From Actinomycetota bacterium (GTDB lineage Bacteria > Actinomycetota > Thermoleophilia > Solirubrobacterales > Solirubrobacteraceae): a stretch of DNA of 57,490 nucleotides. Position numbers and translations under genes: made by a program. Location of the stretch: positions 1 through 57,490 of the forward strand of contig WLNJ01000010.1 of the NCBI GenBank assembly GCA_009699865.1. The letters are read 5' to 3'. The stretch's first letter is position 1, and each line of letters opens with the position of its first letter. Below the pieces are notes generated by a model. The model was not told where the DNA came from. It saw only the letters and a list, made by a program, of their open reading frames with translations, and did no database searches. Positions 46,562 through 55,222 of the stretch are shown here, piece by piece.

Positions 46562-46969
46562 ATGTCAATGACAGACCCAGTAGCCGACCTTCTTACCCGT
46601 GTGCGCAATGGCGCCCACGCCCAGCACCATGAGGTGTTCATTCCCGCATCCCATCTCAAGCATGAGATCGCGCGAATCCTCAAGGAGCAGGGGTACATCG
46701 AAAGCTTTGCCAAGGTGCCTGCACCTGAAGGTGAGCCAGGCGAGCGCATCCGCATCGTCCTGCGTTACACCGAGGACCGCAAGCCAATCATCACCGGCAT
46801 CCGCCGCGTGTCGCGACCAGGACGGCGTTACTACGTCGACCACAACCACATTCCCAAGGTGGAAGGTGGCCTCGGCACCGCAATCATCTCGACTTCTCAC
46901 GGAGTCATGACCGGGCACGAAGCTCGCCGCGCTGGTGTTGGCGGCGAAGTCGTTGCACACGTCTGGTAA
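46562..46969 (+). CDS. rpsH: 30S ribosomal protein uS8
   Basis: 135 residues. It has MSMTDPVADLLTRVRNGAHA, a central domain, and the rRNA-binding C-terminus with GLGTAIISTSHGVMTGHEAR and VGGEVVAHVW. In other bacteria this protein is the translational repressor of the spc operon. AGGAGCAATTTC upstream provides the RBS. Confidence 0.98.
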   Translation: MSMTDPVADLLTRVRNGAHAQHHEVFIPASHLKHEIARILKEQGYIESFAKVPAPEGEPGERIRIVLRYTEDRKPIITGIRRVSRPGRRYYVDHNHIPKVEGGLGTAIISTSHGVMTGHEARRAGVGGEVVAHVW

Positions 46970-46972
46970 CTG

Positions 46973-47506
46973 ATGTCAAGAATCGGCAAGAACCCAATTC
47001 CAATCCCTGACGGCGTCTCGTTCAAGATTGCCCCAGAGCTTGTAACCGTGACCGGTCCCAAGGGCGAGCTCAGTGAGCGCGTCGACCGTGACATGAAGAT
47101 CGAGGAAAAGGACGGTCAGGTAACCGTTTCACGCCCAAGCGACCGCGGTCAGCACAGAGCTCTCCACGGCCTCACACGGACGCTCCTCGCCAACATGGTT
47201 GAAGGCGTAACGAACGGTTTCGAGAAGCGCCTTGAGATCCAGGGCGTTGGTTACCGAGCAGCACTCAAGGGCAAGAACCTTGAACTTGCCCTCGGTTACT
47301 CACACCCAGTCTTCATCGATGCCCCTGAGGGCATCGAGTTTGAAGTTCCACAACCGACTAACGTCATCATCCGTGGAAACAGCAAGCAGGCCGTCGGCCA
47401 AATTGCAGCAGTCATCCGTAAGAAGCGTCCGCCAGAGCCATACAAGGGCAAGGGCATCCGCTATGAGGGCGAGTACGTCGCCAGGAAGGTCGGCAAGCGC
47501 GCATGA
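46973..47506 (+). CDS. rplF: 50S ribosomal protein uL6
   Basis: 177 residues. It has [60 protein letters not shown] and the conserved end [20 protein letters not shown]. It lies 3 bases after rpsH, and its stop overlaps the rplR start as ATGA. Confidence 0.98.
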   Translation: MSRIGKNPIPIPDGVSFKIAPELVTVTGPKGELSERVDRDMKIEEKDGQVTVSRPSDRGQHRALHGLTRTLLANMVEGVTNGFEKRLEIQGVGYRAALKGKNLELALGYSHPVFIDAPEGIEFEVPQPTNVIIRGNSKQAVGQIAAVIRKKRPPEPYKGKGIRYEGEYVARKVGKRA

Positions 47507-47859
47507 GTGCAGCAGCCACCAAGCAAAAGGGTCGCCTCAAGCGCCGCCGTCGCGTCCGCGCGAAGATTCGTGGGTCTGCTGTACGGCCTCGCATCAGTGT
47601 CTTCCGTTCCAACCGTGGTATCAGCGCACAGCTGATCGACGACGATGGTGGTCACACCATTACTGCCGTCAACTGGACCGAACCTGAACTCAAGGGCGTC
47701 ACAGCCTCTGAGCAGGCAAGCAAAGTTGGCAAGCTTCTCGCTGAGCGCGCAAAGGCCGCCGGCATTGACAGCGCTGTGTTTGATCGCGGCGGATACCTCT
47801 ACCACGGTCGGGTTAAAGCCCTGGCTGAAGGCGCTCGCGAGGGCGGCCTTCAGTTCTGA
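47503..47859 (+). CDS. rplR: 50S ribosomal protein uL18
   Basis: 118 residues. A basic N-terminus ([16 protein letters not shown]) leads to [40 protein letters not shown] and the end EGGLQF. It binds 5S rRNA together with uL5. The ATG overlaps the rplF stop by four bases. Confidence 0.98.
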   Translation: MSAAATKQKGRLKRRRRVRAKIRGSAVRPRISVFRSNRGISAQLIDDDGGHTITAVNWTEPELKGVTASEQASKVGKLLAERAKAAGIDSAVFDRGGYLYHGRVKALAEGAREGGLQF

Positions 47860-47879
47860 TCGTTAGGCTCGGCTAACCA

Positions 47880-48659
47880 ATGACAATTTCAGCACGAACA
47901 GTTTCCCCAGCAGGACTTGATCTCGCAGAGCGCGTGGTCGAGATCAACCGCGTCGCCAAGGTAGTCAAGGGCGGCCGTCGGTTCAGCTTCACCGCACTCG
48001 TAGTCGTTGGTGACGAGCGCGAAGTTGTTGGCATCGGCTACGGCAAGGCCAACGAAGTTCCTGTCGCCATCCAGAAGGGTGTTGAGCAGGCCAAGAAGAA
48101 CCTTTACCGAGTCCCACGCCACGGCGCGACGATTCCTCATCCGATCACAGGCGAGTTCTGCTCCGGCAGTGTTCTCCTCAAGCCAGCATCACCAGGTACC
48201 GGCGTAATCGCCGGTGGTGGCGTTCGCGCGGTACTTGAACTTGCAGGGATCCATGACGTTCTTTCAAAGAGCCTCGGGTCCCAGACGCCAATCAACCTCG
48301 TCAAGGCAACGATGGAAGGCCTCCGTGGCCTCCGTACTCCGCAAGAGGTCGCTGACCTTCGCGGCATCAGCATTGACCAAGTACTTGGCCTTGACCCAAA
48401 TCGTGAGGGCAAGCACTCCAAGTCAGACGCTGAGGCTCCAGCAGCCCCAGCAACTGATGCTGCTGCAGCTCCTGCTGCGCCAGCAACCGAGGCTCCTGTA
48501 GCTCCAGCAGCAGCAGCAGCTGAGGCACCAGCCGCCGTTGAGACTCCAGTTGAGGCTCCAGCAGCACCAGAGGCAGCAGCTCATGAGGCTCCAGCAGCAC
48601 CAGAGGCAGCAGCCCCTGAAGCTCCAGCAGCACCTGAGGAAGGTTCGACGCCAGCATGA
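47880..48659 (+). CDS. rpsE: 30S ribosomal protein uS5 with Ala/Pro-rich C-terminal tail
   Basis: 259 residues, against about 165-200 usually. The core has [60 protein letters not shown] and [19 protein letters not shown]. About 80 residues of [20 protein letters not shown]-type sequence follow. The DNA holds a 33-base tandem repeat at 48552-48617. In the gap before the ATG, GTTAG/CTAAC (47862-47877) can form a small hairpin, and no RBS is evident. The stop overlaps rpmD. Confidence 0.97.
   Translation: MTISARTVSPAGLDLAERVVEINRVAKVVKGGRRFSFTALVVVGDEREVVGIGYGKANEVPVAIQKGVEQAKKNLYRVPRHGATIPHPITGEFCSGSVLLKPASPGTGVIAGGGVRAVLELAGIHDVLSKSLGSQTPINLVKATMEGLRGLRTPQEVADLRGISIDQVLGLDPNREGKHSKSDAEAPAAPATDAAAAPAAPATEAPVAPAAAAAEAPAAVETPVEAPAAPEAAAHEAPAAPEAAAPEAPAAPEEGSTPA
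48552..48617 (+). repeat. 33-base tandem repeat inside rpsE
   Basis: Two units, 48552-48584 and 48585-48617, share their first 29 bases. A partial, diverged third copy follows from 48618. All are in frame and encode [10 protein letters not shown]-type repeats. Confidence 0.85.
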
Positions 48660-48835
48660 GCAACGTTCGGATCGAACAGGTCAAGTCCCGCAACGGCTCA
48701 GACAAGCCGCAGCTGGCAACACTTCAATCACTTGGTCTACGCCGCATTGGCCAGACCGTTGAGTACCCAGACACACCACAACTTCGTGGCATGATCAAGC
48801 GTGTCGCACATCTCGTGAAGGTAGAGGAGGGCTAA
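48656..48835 (+). CDS. rpmD: 50S ribosomal protein uL30
   Basis: 59 residues, [20 protein letters not shown] then [20 protein letters not shown] and ending KVEEG. The KSxNG and LRRIGQTV blocks are diagnostic. It starts within the rpsE stop (ATGA) and its stop shares a base with the rplO ATG. Confidence 0.96.
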   Translation: MSNVRIEQVKSRNGSDKPQLATLQSLGLRRIGQTVEYPDTPQLRGMIKRVAHLVKVEEG

Positions 48836-49338
48836 TGGCCATCGAAGAAAAGACTGAGGAGCGCATTGGCCTCCACAACCTGCGTCCCGCCAAGGGTGCC
48901 AAGCGTGCACGCAAGCGCGTAGGCCGTGGCGAAGGTTCCGGCACGGGCAAGACTTCAGGACGTGGCCACAAGGGTTACGGCTCACGCTCAGGTTCCAAGC
49001 AGCGCGATCGTTTCGAGGGTGGTCAGACACCAATTCACATGCGGATGGGCAAGCTGCGCGGCCCTCACATGAAGAAGTCCATGCCTTTCGAGCGTTTCCG
49101 TACCCACACGCAAGCCGTCAACCTCTGCGATCTGCAGGAACGGTTTGAAGCTGGAGCAGAAGTGACTCCCGATGCACTCAAGGCAGTTGGTCTTGCGACC
49201 CGCCGCGGAGTGCCGGTCAAGATTCTCGGCAATGGTGAACTCACCAAGTCCCTGACGGTTAAGGCCCACGGCTTCAGTGCCAGCGCCCGCGAGAGCATTA
49301 CAGCCGCTGGCGGGACCGTCGTTCAGATAGAGGACTGA
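48835..49338 (+). CDS. rplO: 50S ribosomal protein uL15
   Basis: 167 residues. The Gly/Lys-rich N-terminus is clear (LHNLRPAKGAKRARKRVGRG, EGSGTGKTSGRGHKGYGSRS), followed by FEGGQTPIHMRMGKLRG, and the C-terminal globular domain ends VVQIED. It is followed by a 22-base gap and secY. Confidence 0.98.
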   Translation: MAIEEKTEERIGLHNLRPAKGAKRARKRVGRGEGSGTGKTSGRGHKGYGSRSGSKQRDRFEGGQTPIHMRMGKLRGPHMKKSMPFERFRTHTQAVNLCDLQERFEAGAEVTPDALKAVGLATRRGVPVKILGNGELTKSLTVKAHGFSASARESITAAGGTVVQIED

Positions 49339-49353
49339 CCCCTAAAGCGGGGT
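49338..49353 (+). other. Small hairpin between rplO and secY
   Basis: ACCCC (49338-49342) and GGGGT (49349-49353) pair around a 6-base loop. The GGGG half is the only Shine-Dalgarno-like sequence before the secY ATG at 49361, so the fold could mask it. Confidence 0.4.
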
Positions 49354-49360
49354 CTGCGCG

Positions 49361-50635
49361 ATGCTTACCACTGTCCTCCGAGGGTTCACTGTCCCTGAGA
49401 TCAGGAAGAAGCTTCTCTTCACAGCGGCGCTTCTTGCTCTTTACCGCCTCGGCTCGCACATTCCGGCCCCGGGTATCAACTCCGCTGCCGTAGCTGACAT
49501 TCAGAAGAACTTTGCCGGGTCCAACATCCTCGGCTTCCTCAACCTTTTCTCAGGCGGTGGCCTTCAGCGGATCGCCCTGTTTGCGCTCGGGATCATGCCC
49601 TACGTCACAGCCTCGATCATCCTGCAGCTGCTTCAGGTTGTCGTTCCATCACTTGAGAAGCTCTCAAAGGAGGGTGAGGTTGGCCAGGCCAAGATCACCC
49701 AGTACACCCGTTACCTGACTGTTGCTCTCGCTCTTGCTCAGTCAGTTGGCTATGTCTTCCTCTTCCGTTCCTTCCAGGGCCAAGCCGGCCAGGAAGTAAT
49801 CAAGAACTATGGTCCGGAAACGTTCTTCCTGATTGTCATCTCACTGACCGCAGGCACGATTCTTCTGATGTGGATGGGTGAGCTGATCACCCAGCGAGGC
49901 ATTGGTAACGGCATCTCACTTCTGATCTTCGCGTCAATCGTGGCAAGGCTCCCCGAGGGCTTCCAGGCCTGGTGGACGAGCCCCGACCAGGTTTTCCGGG
50001 TCCTGATGCCATTCCTTGCGATCGCAATCGTCGCGGCAGTTGTCTTCGTCCAAGAAGGCCAGAGGCGGATTCCCGTCCAGTTTGCCAAGCAGCAGGTTGG
50101 ACGCCGGATGGCCGGGGGCCAGCAGTCCTACCTGCCATTGCGCGTGAACATGGCCGGCGTGATCCCAGTTATCTTCGCGGCCAGCATCATGGCCTTCCCG
50201 CCAACCGTTGGCCAGCTGATCGGCACGCCATGGGCTAAGAACATGGCCGCGTTCTTCAATCCTTCCGGTGCTGCGTACCTGATCGGCGAGACGCTCTTCA
50301 TCATTATGTTCACGTACTTCTACACAGCGGTTACATTCAATCCAGTGGATCAGGCCGAGAACCTGAAGAAGTACGGCGGGTTCATTCCCGGTGTGCGTCC
50401 GGGCCGCCCAACAGCGGAATACCTCGACCGCATTCTTGCTCGACTGACATTCCCAGGCGCCCTCTTCCTTGCAGCGGTTGCAGCACTTCCAACAATCTTG
50501 ATCAACCAGACCAACACCAACCTTTTCTTCGGGGGCACCTCGCTGCTGATCGTCGTTGGCGTGGCGCTTGACACGGTCAAGCAGATGGAGGCGCAACTGA
50601 TGATGCGCTCCTATGAAGGGTTCCTCAGGTCGTGA
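49361..50635 (+). CDS. secY: Preprotein translocase subunit SecY
   Basis: 424 residues with ten predicted membrane helices forming the export channel. It has LLFTAALLALYRLGSHIPAP, the plug region (GGGLQRIALFALGIMPYVTA), the cytoplasmic loop EKLSKEGEVGQAKITQYTRY and the C-terminal KQMEAQLMMRSYEGFL. Full length for a compact SecY. The adk start overlaps its stop as GTGA. Confidence 0.98.
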   Translation: MLTTVLRGFTVPEIRKKLLFTAALLALYRLGSHIPAPGINSAAVADIQKNFAGSNILGFLNLFSGGGLQRIALFALGIMPYVTASIILQLLQVVVPSLEKLSKEGEVGQAKITQYTRYLTVALALAQSVGYVFLFRSFQGQAGQEVIKNYGPETFFLIVISLTAGTILLMWMGELITQRGIGNGISLLIFASIVARLPEGFQAWWTSPDQVFRVLMPFLAIAIVAAVVFVQEGQRRIPVQFAKQQVGRRMAGGQQSYLPLRVNMAGVIPVIFAASIMAFPPTVGQLIGTPWAKNMAAFFNPSGAAYLIGETLFIIMFTYFYTAVTFNPVDQAENLKKYGGFIPGVRPGRPTAEYLDRILARLTFPGALFLAAVAALPTILINQTNTNLFFGGTSLLIVVGVALDTVKQMEAQLMMRSYEGFLRS

Positions 50636-51309
50636 GTCAGGAGTTGAACCTGATTCTGCTCGGTCCACCCGGAGCAGGCAAGGGAACTCAGGCCGCACGA
50701 CTTGTTCAAGATTTTCGACTTCCCTGGGCTTCCACGGGCGACATGCTCCGTGCCGCCGTCACCGAGGGCAGCGACCTTGGGCTCAAGGCGAAGGGCTTCA
50801 TGGACAGTGGGGCTCTTGTCCCAGATGACCTGATCGTTGACCTGATCGTGGAGCGCGTTGCTCAGGAGGACTGCGAGGACGGCTTCCTCCTTGACGGTTA
50901 TCCGCGCACGATCCCCCAGGCCGATGCGCTCGCCGAGGCGCTTGAAGGATTGGACCGGAAGGTCACAGCTGCGTTGCTGGTCGAGCTTGATGATGAAGAG
51001 GTCATCCGCCGGCTTTCTGGGCGTCGCGTCTGCGTCACTTCTGGGCACGGCTACCACCTTGACTTTGATCCGCCCAAGCATGAGGGCGTCTGTGACCAGG
51101 ATGGCTCGCGCCTTGTTCAGCGTGATGACGACAAGGCTGAGGTCATCGAGAACCGCCTTGAGGTCTACCACGCGCAGACTGAGCCCCTCGTTGAGTACTT
51201 CGAGTCACGAGGGCTGCTCCGTAGGTTCGACGGTTCGCGCAGCCAAACTGAGGTCCACGACCACATCCGTGCAGCCCTGGCAACCCTCAGGCTTGAGGAA
51301 TCCGCTTGA
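50632..51309 (+). CDS. adk: Adenylate kinase
   Basis: 225 residues, catalysing ATP + AMP to 2 ADP. P-loop LLGPPGAGKGTQA, the AMP-binding ASTGDMLRAAV and LDGYPRTIPQA, and Arg in SGRRVC. The lid (CVTSGHGYHLDFDPPKHEG followed by VCDQD) has the layout of a zinc lid, but the second and fourth Cys are replaced by Ser and Asp. GTG 50632 overlaps the secY stop, and the end overlaps map. The secY-adk-map order is the usual one. Confidence 0.97.
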   Translation: MSQELNLILLGPPGAGKGTQAARLVQDFRLPWASTGDMLRAAVTEGSDLGLKAKGFMDSGALVPDDLIVDLIVERVAQEDCEDGFLLDGYPRTIPQADALAEALEGLDRKVTAALLVELDDEEVIRRLSGRRVCVTSGHGYHLDFDPPKHEGVCDQDGSRLVQRDDDKAEVIENRLEVYHAQTEPLVEYFESRGLLRRFDGSRSQTEVHDHIRAALATLRLEESA

Positions 51310-52088
51310 TCATCCGTAAGAGTGCTGCGGAGATCGACAAGATGGCCGCGGCGGGGGACATTCTCGTCAAGACGCTGGATCTGGTCGAGGGCAGGATTCG
51401 CCCGGGAGTTACAACGCAGGAGTTGGACGAAACAGCAGAGCGGTTCATCCGCTCTCAAGGCGCCACACCAACCTTCAAGGGCTACCGCGGCTTCCCCGGC
51501 TCAATCTGCGCCTCAGCGAACTCGATGGTCGTCCACGGCATTCCGGGGTCTCAGAAGCTGTCCAAGGGTGATCTGATCTCAGTTGATGTCGGCGTCACTC
51601 TTGACGGCTGGGTGGCAGACGCCGCCCGGACGTTCCCCGTTGGTGAAATCACTGAGGAAGCGCAGCGTCTTCTTGATGTAACCGAGGCCTCACTGCACGC
51701 TGGTGTGGAGGCTTGTCAGCTTGGCTCACGAATTGGTGACGTTGCCAACGCCGTCCAGACTGTTGTTGAAGATAACGGCTTCAGCGTGGTCCGTTCACTC
51801 GTCGGCCATGGTGTTGGTCGCTCACTGCATGAGCCACCCGAGGTTCCCAATCACGGCACGCCAGGGCAAGGTCCGAAGTTGGAGGAGGGGATGGTCATCG
51901 CGATTGAGCCAATGGTTGCCATTGGTAGCCCTGGGATTCGCGTCGATGACGACGAGTGGTCGGTCTACACGGTTGACGGTTCACTTGCCGCACACTTTGA
52001 GTTCACGGTGGCGATTACAGCCAACGGTCCGAGGGTCCTGACACCATGGAATGCCACAGCTGCCCCAGCAGGAAAGGGCAGCAATTGA
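51306..52088 (+). CDS. map: Methionine aminopeptidase, type I
   Basis: 260 residues; removes the initiator Met from nascent proteins using two metal ions. The ligands can be read: Asp pair in [20 protein letters not shown], His in [16 protein letters not shown], Glu in [11 protein letters not shown] and Glu in [10 protein letters not shown]. The His of MVVHGIPG contacts the substrate. TTG 51306 overlaps the adk stop as TTGA. The end, TGATG, overlaps a small ORF where infA is expected. Confidence 0.97.
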   Translation: MIIRKSAAEIDKMAAAGDILVKTLDLVEGRIRPGVTTQELDETAERFIRSQGATPTFKGYRGFPGSICASANSMVVHGIPGSQKLSKGDLISVDVGVTLDGWVADAARTFPVGEITEEAQRLLDVTEASLHAGVEACQLGSRIGDVANAVQTVVEDNGFSVVRSLVGHGVGRSLHEPPEVPNHGTPGQGPKLEEGMVIAIEPMVAIGSPGIRVDDDEWSVYTVDGSLAAHFEFTVAITANGPRVLTPWNATAAPAGKGSN

Positions 52089-52246
52089 TGGGAATCTTTC
52101 GACCGGGCAACGCGCACTATCGCGGTTTTGCTACTGTCGTTGGTCGCGCCGCTATGCGGTGCCGTTCTGGTGGCTGTTTCCACGCCTTGGAACTGGCCCC
52201 GCGGACCGGCTACGCCCACCTCTGCAATGGATTCGAGTGTTTATGA
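52088..52246 (+). CDS. 52-residue ORF of unknown function in the usual infA position
   Basis: The ATG at 52088 shares a base with the map stop (TGATG) and the TGA at 52244-52246 overlaps the rpmJ ATG (ATGA). Both couplings are the style of this operon. The peptide begins [20 protein letters not shown], has four Cys and ends in CNGFECL. It does not resemble IF1 in any frame I read. It may be a real small gene, a decayed infA, or chance. A TACTGT hexamer (52132-52137) inside it could be a promoter for the alpha operon. Confidence 0.3.
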   Translation: MGIFRPGNAHYRGFATVVGRAAMRCRSGGCFHALELAPRTGYAHLCNGFECL

Positions 52247-52356
52247 AGGTAAGACCGTCAGTGAAGAAGATGTGTGAGAAGTGCAAGATCATCCGGCGCA
52301 ATTCGGTCGTCCGCGTGATCTGTCCTAACCCACGCCATAAGCAGCGTCAGGGCTAG
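52243..52356 (+). CDS. rpmJ: 50S ribosomal protein bL36, zinc type
   Basis: 37 residues, [20 protein letters not shown] followed by [15 protein letters not shown]. The three Cys and one His form the zinc site of the C+ form. ATG 52243 begins the family start exactly. rpsM follows after 2 bases. Confidence 0.97.
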   Translation: MKVRPSVKKMCEKCKIIRRNSVVRVICPNPRHKQRQG

Positions 52357-52358
52357 AC

Positions 52359-52739
52359 ATGGCACGTATCGCAGGCATCAACCTTCCCCCAAACAAGCGC
52401 GCTGAGATCGGTCTCACGTACATCTACGGCATCGGCCGCACCACGTCGCAGCGTTTGCTCGACAAGGCTGGCATCTCTTATGACACAAAGATCCGCGACC
52501 TGACTGAAGAGGAAGCCGGCAAGCTCCGTGACCTCGTCGACAGCGAACTCACCGTCGAAGGTGACCTTCGCCGTGAGCGCTCGCAGAACATCAAGCGTCT
52601 GATGGAGATTGGCTGCTACCGCGGCATCCGTCACCGCCGCGGCCTTCCGGTCCGTGGACAGAAGACCAAGACGAACGCACGTACTCGCAAGGGTCCAAAG
52701 CGTCTCCAGGTCGCAGGTAAGAAGAAGGTGGCCAAGTGA
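52359..52739 (+). CDS. rpsM: 30S ribosomal protein uS13
   Basis: 126 residues. It has [39 protein letters not shown], the conserved [17 protein letters not shown] and [13 protein letters not shown]. The stop overlaps the rpsK start. Confidence 0.98.
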   Translation: MARIAGINLPPNKRAEIGLTYIYGIGRTTSQRLLDKAGISYDTKIRDLTEEEAGKLRDLVDSELTVEGDLRRERSQNIKRLMEIGCYRGIRHRRGLPVRGQKTKTNARTRKGPKRLQVAGKKKVAK

Positions 52740-53131
52740 GCGCCAATCGTCGTCCTCAGCGTGGCCGTAAGCGTGTTAAGAAGAACATTCCTGTTGGCCA
52801 GGCACACATCAAGACTTCGTTCAACAACACCATCGTTTCCCTGACCGACCGTGAAGGCAATGTCATTGCCTGGGAGTCAGCCGGCGGAGCAGGTTTCAAG
52901 GGTTCACGTAAGAGCACGCCGTTCGCTGCTCAGGTGACCGCCGACGCCGCTGCCAAAAAGGGCGTTGAGCATGGACTTCAGAAGGTCGAAGTATTCGTCA
53001 AGGGCTCAGGCTCAGGGCGTGAGACTGCAATCCGTTCACTCCAGGCAGCCGGCCTTGAGGTCACAGCAGTGCGCGACGTGACTCCTCAGGCTCACAATGG
53101 CTGCCGTCCACGTAAGCGCCGGAGGGTCTAA
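52736..53131 (+). CDS. rpsK: 30S ribosomal protein uS11
   Basis: 131 residues. It has [40 protein letters not shown] and the conserved end [23 protein letters not shown] 52736 overlaps the rpsM stop as GTGA, and the stop shares a base with the rpsD ATG. Confidence 0.98.
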   Translation: MSANRRPQRGRKRVKKNIPVGQAHIKTSFNNTIVSLTDREGNVIAWESAGGAGFKGSRKSTPFAAQVTADAAAKKGVEHGLQKVEVFVKGSGSGRETAIRSLQAAGLEVTAVRDVTPQAHNGCRPRKRRRV

Positions 53132-53754
53132 TGGCACGCGACACATCACCACAGTGCAAGCAGTGCCGCCGCGAAGGCCAGAAGCTCTTCCTCAAGGGTG
53201 CCCGTTGCCTCACTCCAAAGTGCGGCATTGATCGCCGTGCGTATCCACCAGGAGATCACGGCCGTGGCCGCCAGAAGCAGAGTGAGTACAGACTTCAGCT
53301 GCGCGAGAAGCAAAAGGCCCGCCGTTACTACGGCGTCCTTGAGCGTCAGTTCAGGATTTACTACGAAAAGGCAAGCCGTCAGGACGGAGTCACTGGTGAA
53401 AACCTCCTCCGCCTGCTCGAATGCCGTCTCGACAGCGTCATCACACGCCTCGGGTTTGCTGCATCGCGCCGGCAGGCACGTCAGCTTGTCCAGCACGGTC
53501 ACTGGACCGTCAATGGTCGCCGTGTTGACATTCCCTCCTTCCAGGTCAAGCCGGGCGATGTGATCGCAGCGACAGCAGGTTCATCTGCTGCCGCCGAAGT
53601 GATTCGCAGCGCAACCGAGTTGATCGGCCAGGTTCCCGCCTGGCTGCAGGCAGACCATGACTCACTTGCGGCGAAAGTGCTGCGCCACCCCGACCGGAGC
53701 GAGATTTCTGCGCCGGTCGAGGAGCAGCTGATCGTCGAGCTGTACTCGAAGTAG
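53131..53754 (+). CDS. rpsD: 30S ribosomal protein uS4, zinc type
   Basis: 207 residues. Cys9, Cys12, Cys26 and Cys31 (CKQCRREG and [19 protein letters not shown]) make the zinc-binding C+ form. The S4 RNA-binding domain is clear ([40 protein letters not shown]). S4 proteins often regulate the alpha operon; a hairpin downstream may be relevant. Confidence 0.98.
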   Translation: MARDTSPQCKQCRREGQKLFLKGARCLTPKCGIDRRAYPPGDHGRGRQKQSEYRLQLREKQKARRYYGVLERQFRIYYEKASRQDGVTGENLLRLLECRLDSVITRLGFAASRRQARQLVQHGHWTVNGRRVDIPSFQVKPGDVIAATAGSSAAAEVIRSATELIGQVPAWLQADHDSLAAKVLRHPDRSEISAPVEEQLIVELYSK

Positions 53755-53762
53755 TTCCAATG

Positions 53763-53786
53763 CCGAAGCGCCTTCGGGCGCATCGG
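53763..53786 (+). other. UUCG-capped hairpin between rpsD and rpoA
   Basis: CCGA-A-GCGCC-TTCG-GGCGC-A-TCGG folds into two stems, with an A opposite A, capped by the very stable C(UUCG)G tetraloop. No T tract follows. It begins 8 bases after the rpsD stop and 55 bases before rpoA. Confidence 0.65.
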
Positions 53787-53840
53787 TGACAGGCCCTGCC
53801 AACCGGCGGTCCTCCCACCCCGACGAAAACAGGATCAAAG

Positions 53841-54842
53841 ATGCTCGAATTCCAGATCCCCCGGATCACAAAAGATACGACTGAAGACAATCGTGGATCC
53901 TTCACAATCGAACCGCTTGAACGCGGCTTTGGCTACACCTTTGGCAACTCTCTCCGCAGAGTGCTTCTCAGCTCCCTGAAGGGCGCAGCGGTCACAAGTG
54001 TCCGCGTTGAGGGCGTGCAGCACGAGTTCTCATCCATTGAGGGCGTTAAGGAAGATGTCACAGACATCATCCTCAACCTCAAGGGTCTCGTTTGCCGCAT
54101 GGCTGACTCCAACTCTGAGATCGAGGCTCCCCTCGTTGTCCAGGGACCAGGAACAGTCACCGCTAAGGACATCGACCTTCCTACCGGTGTTGAGATTCTC
54201 AACCCTGAGACGCACATTGCGACTCTTGACGGCAAGACGAAGCTTGAGATCTACCTGACTATCGGCACGGGCCGCGGTTACCGCCCAGCCGAGGACAATG
54301 CGAATGACGATCAGCCACTCGGCGTAATTCCGATTGACTCGATTTTCTCGCCAGTTCGCCGCGTTGCTTACTCAGTTGAGCAGGCTCGTATCGGACAGCG
54401 GACTGACTTCGACAAGCTCACGCTTGACATCGAGACCGACGGATCACTTGATCCAACGGCGTCGCTCCGTGAGGCATCAGAGATCCTCATTCAGCAGCTT
54501 GCAATCTTCACCGACGTGGAGCGTGTTGCAGAGCTCCGCGAGGCGATGACCGCAAATGTCATTGAGCAGGTTAATGCTGCCGCTGCTGGTGCATCTGCTG
54601 CTGCGTCAGCTGCTGCCCCGGGTGCTGCGACATCCAACGGCATGGACGACATCCTCATCGAGGAGCTCGACCTCGGCGTCCGCTCATACAACTGCCTCAA
54701 GCGTGCAAGCATCAACACTGTTGGTGAGCTCGTAACGAAGTCACGCAGCGAACTTGCTGCCATCCCGAACTTCGGCAGCAAGTCGATCGACGAAGTTGTC
54801 GAGACGCTCGCAGCTCAGGGTCAGGGACTTCGAGAGGACTGA
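53841..54842 (+). CDS. rpoA: DNA-directed RNA polymerase subunit alpha
   Basis: 333 residues. The N-terminal assembly domain has FGYTFGNSLRRVLLSSLKGA, and the C-terminal domain has ELDLGVRSYNCLKRASINTV and the end AAQGQGLRED. The two are joined by an Ala-rich linker ([20 protein letters not shown]), longer and simpler than usual. ATG 53841 gives the family start MLEFQIPRI. A weak RBS, ACAGGA, is 9 bases upstream. Confidence 0.98.
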   Translation: MLEFQIPRITKDTTEDNRGSFTIEPLERGFGYTFGNSLRRVLLSSLKGAAVTSVRVEGVQHEFSSIEGVKEDVTDIILNLKGLVCRMADSNSEIEAPLVVQGPGTVTAKDIDLPTGVEILNPETHIATLDGKTKLEIYLTIGTGRGYRPAEDNANDDQPLGVIPIDSIFSPVRRVAYSVEQARIGQRTDFDKLTLDIETDGSLDPTASLREASEILIQQLAIFTDVERVAELREAMTANVIEQVNAAAAGASAAASAAAPGAATSNGMDDILIEELDLGVRSYNCLKRASINTVGELVTKSRSELAAIPNFGSKSIDEVVETLAAQGQGLRED

Positions 54843-54864
54843 GCTAAAAGCTCCCCACTAGACC

Positions 54865-55218
54865 ATGCGCCATCAAAAGACACGCCATAAGCTTTCCCGT
54901 GATTCAGCACACCGCAAGGCGCTGCTGAAGAACCTCTGCAAAGAGGTAATCGAGCACGAGCGGATCAAGACATCCGAGGCTAAGGCCAAGGCTGTCAAGC
55001 CCGAGCTCGAGAAGCTCGTGACGCTTGCTAAGCGTGGGGATCTTCATGCCCGCCGTCAGGCGCTCAGCGCCCTCGGCCAGGACAAGTTCATCGTCTACAA
55101 GCTGTTCGAGGAGATCGCACCGCGTTTCGCTGACCGTCCAGGTGGCTACACGCGCATTCTCAAGCTTGGACCGCGTCGGTCGGATTCGACCGAAATGGTT
55201 TACCTCGAGTTCGTCTGA
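54865..55218 (+). CDS. rplQ: 50S ribosomal protein bL17
   Basis: 117 residues. It has MRHQKTRHKLSRDSAHRKAL, the conserved KTSEAKAKAVKPELEKLVTL and RPGGYTRILKLGPRRSDSTE. It is the last ribosomal protein gene in the cluster. A 22-base gap separates it from rpoA. Confidence 0.98.
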   Translation: MRHQKTRHKLSRDSAHRKALLKNLCKEVIEHERIKTSEAKAKAVKPELEKLVTLAKRGDLHARRQALSALGQDKFIVYKLFEEIAPRFADRPGGYTRILKLGPRRSDSTEMVYLEFV

Positions 55219-55222
55219 TCCA

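Noticed and set aside
53198-53563. Alternate-frame 121-codon open frame inside rpsD
   Set aside because: Overlaps the conserved uS4 frame entirely and has Ser/Val/Arg-rich shadow composition.
55025-55222. Upstream in-frame extension of truA through rplQ
   Set aside because: It overlaps the conserved rplQ coding frame. GTG 55223 gives the normal TruA N-terminus.
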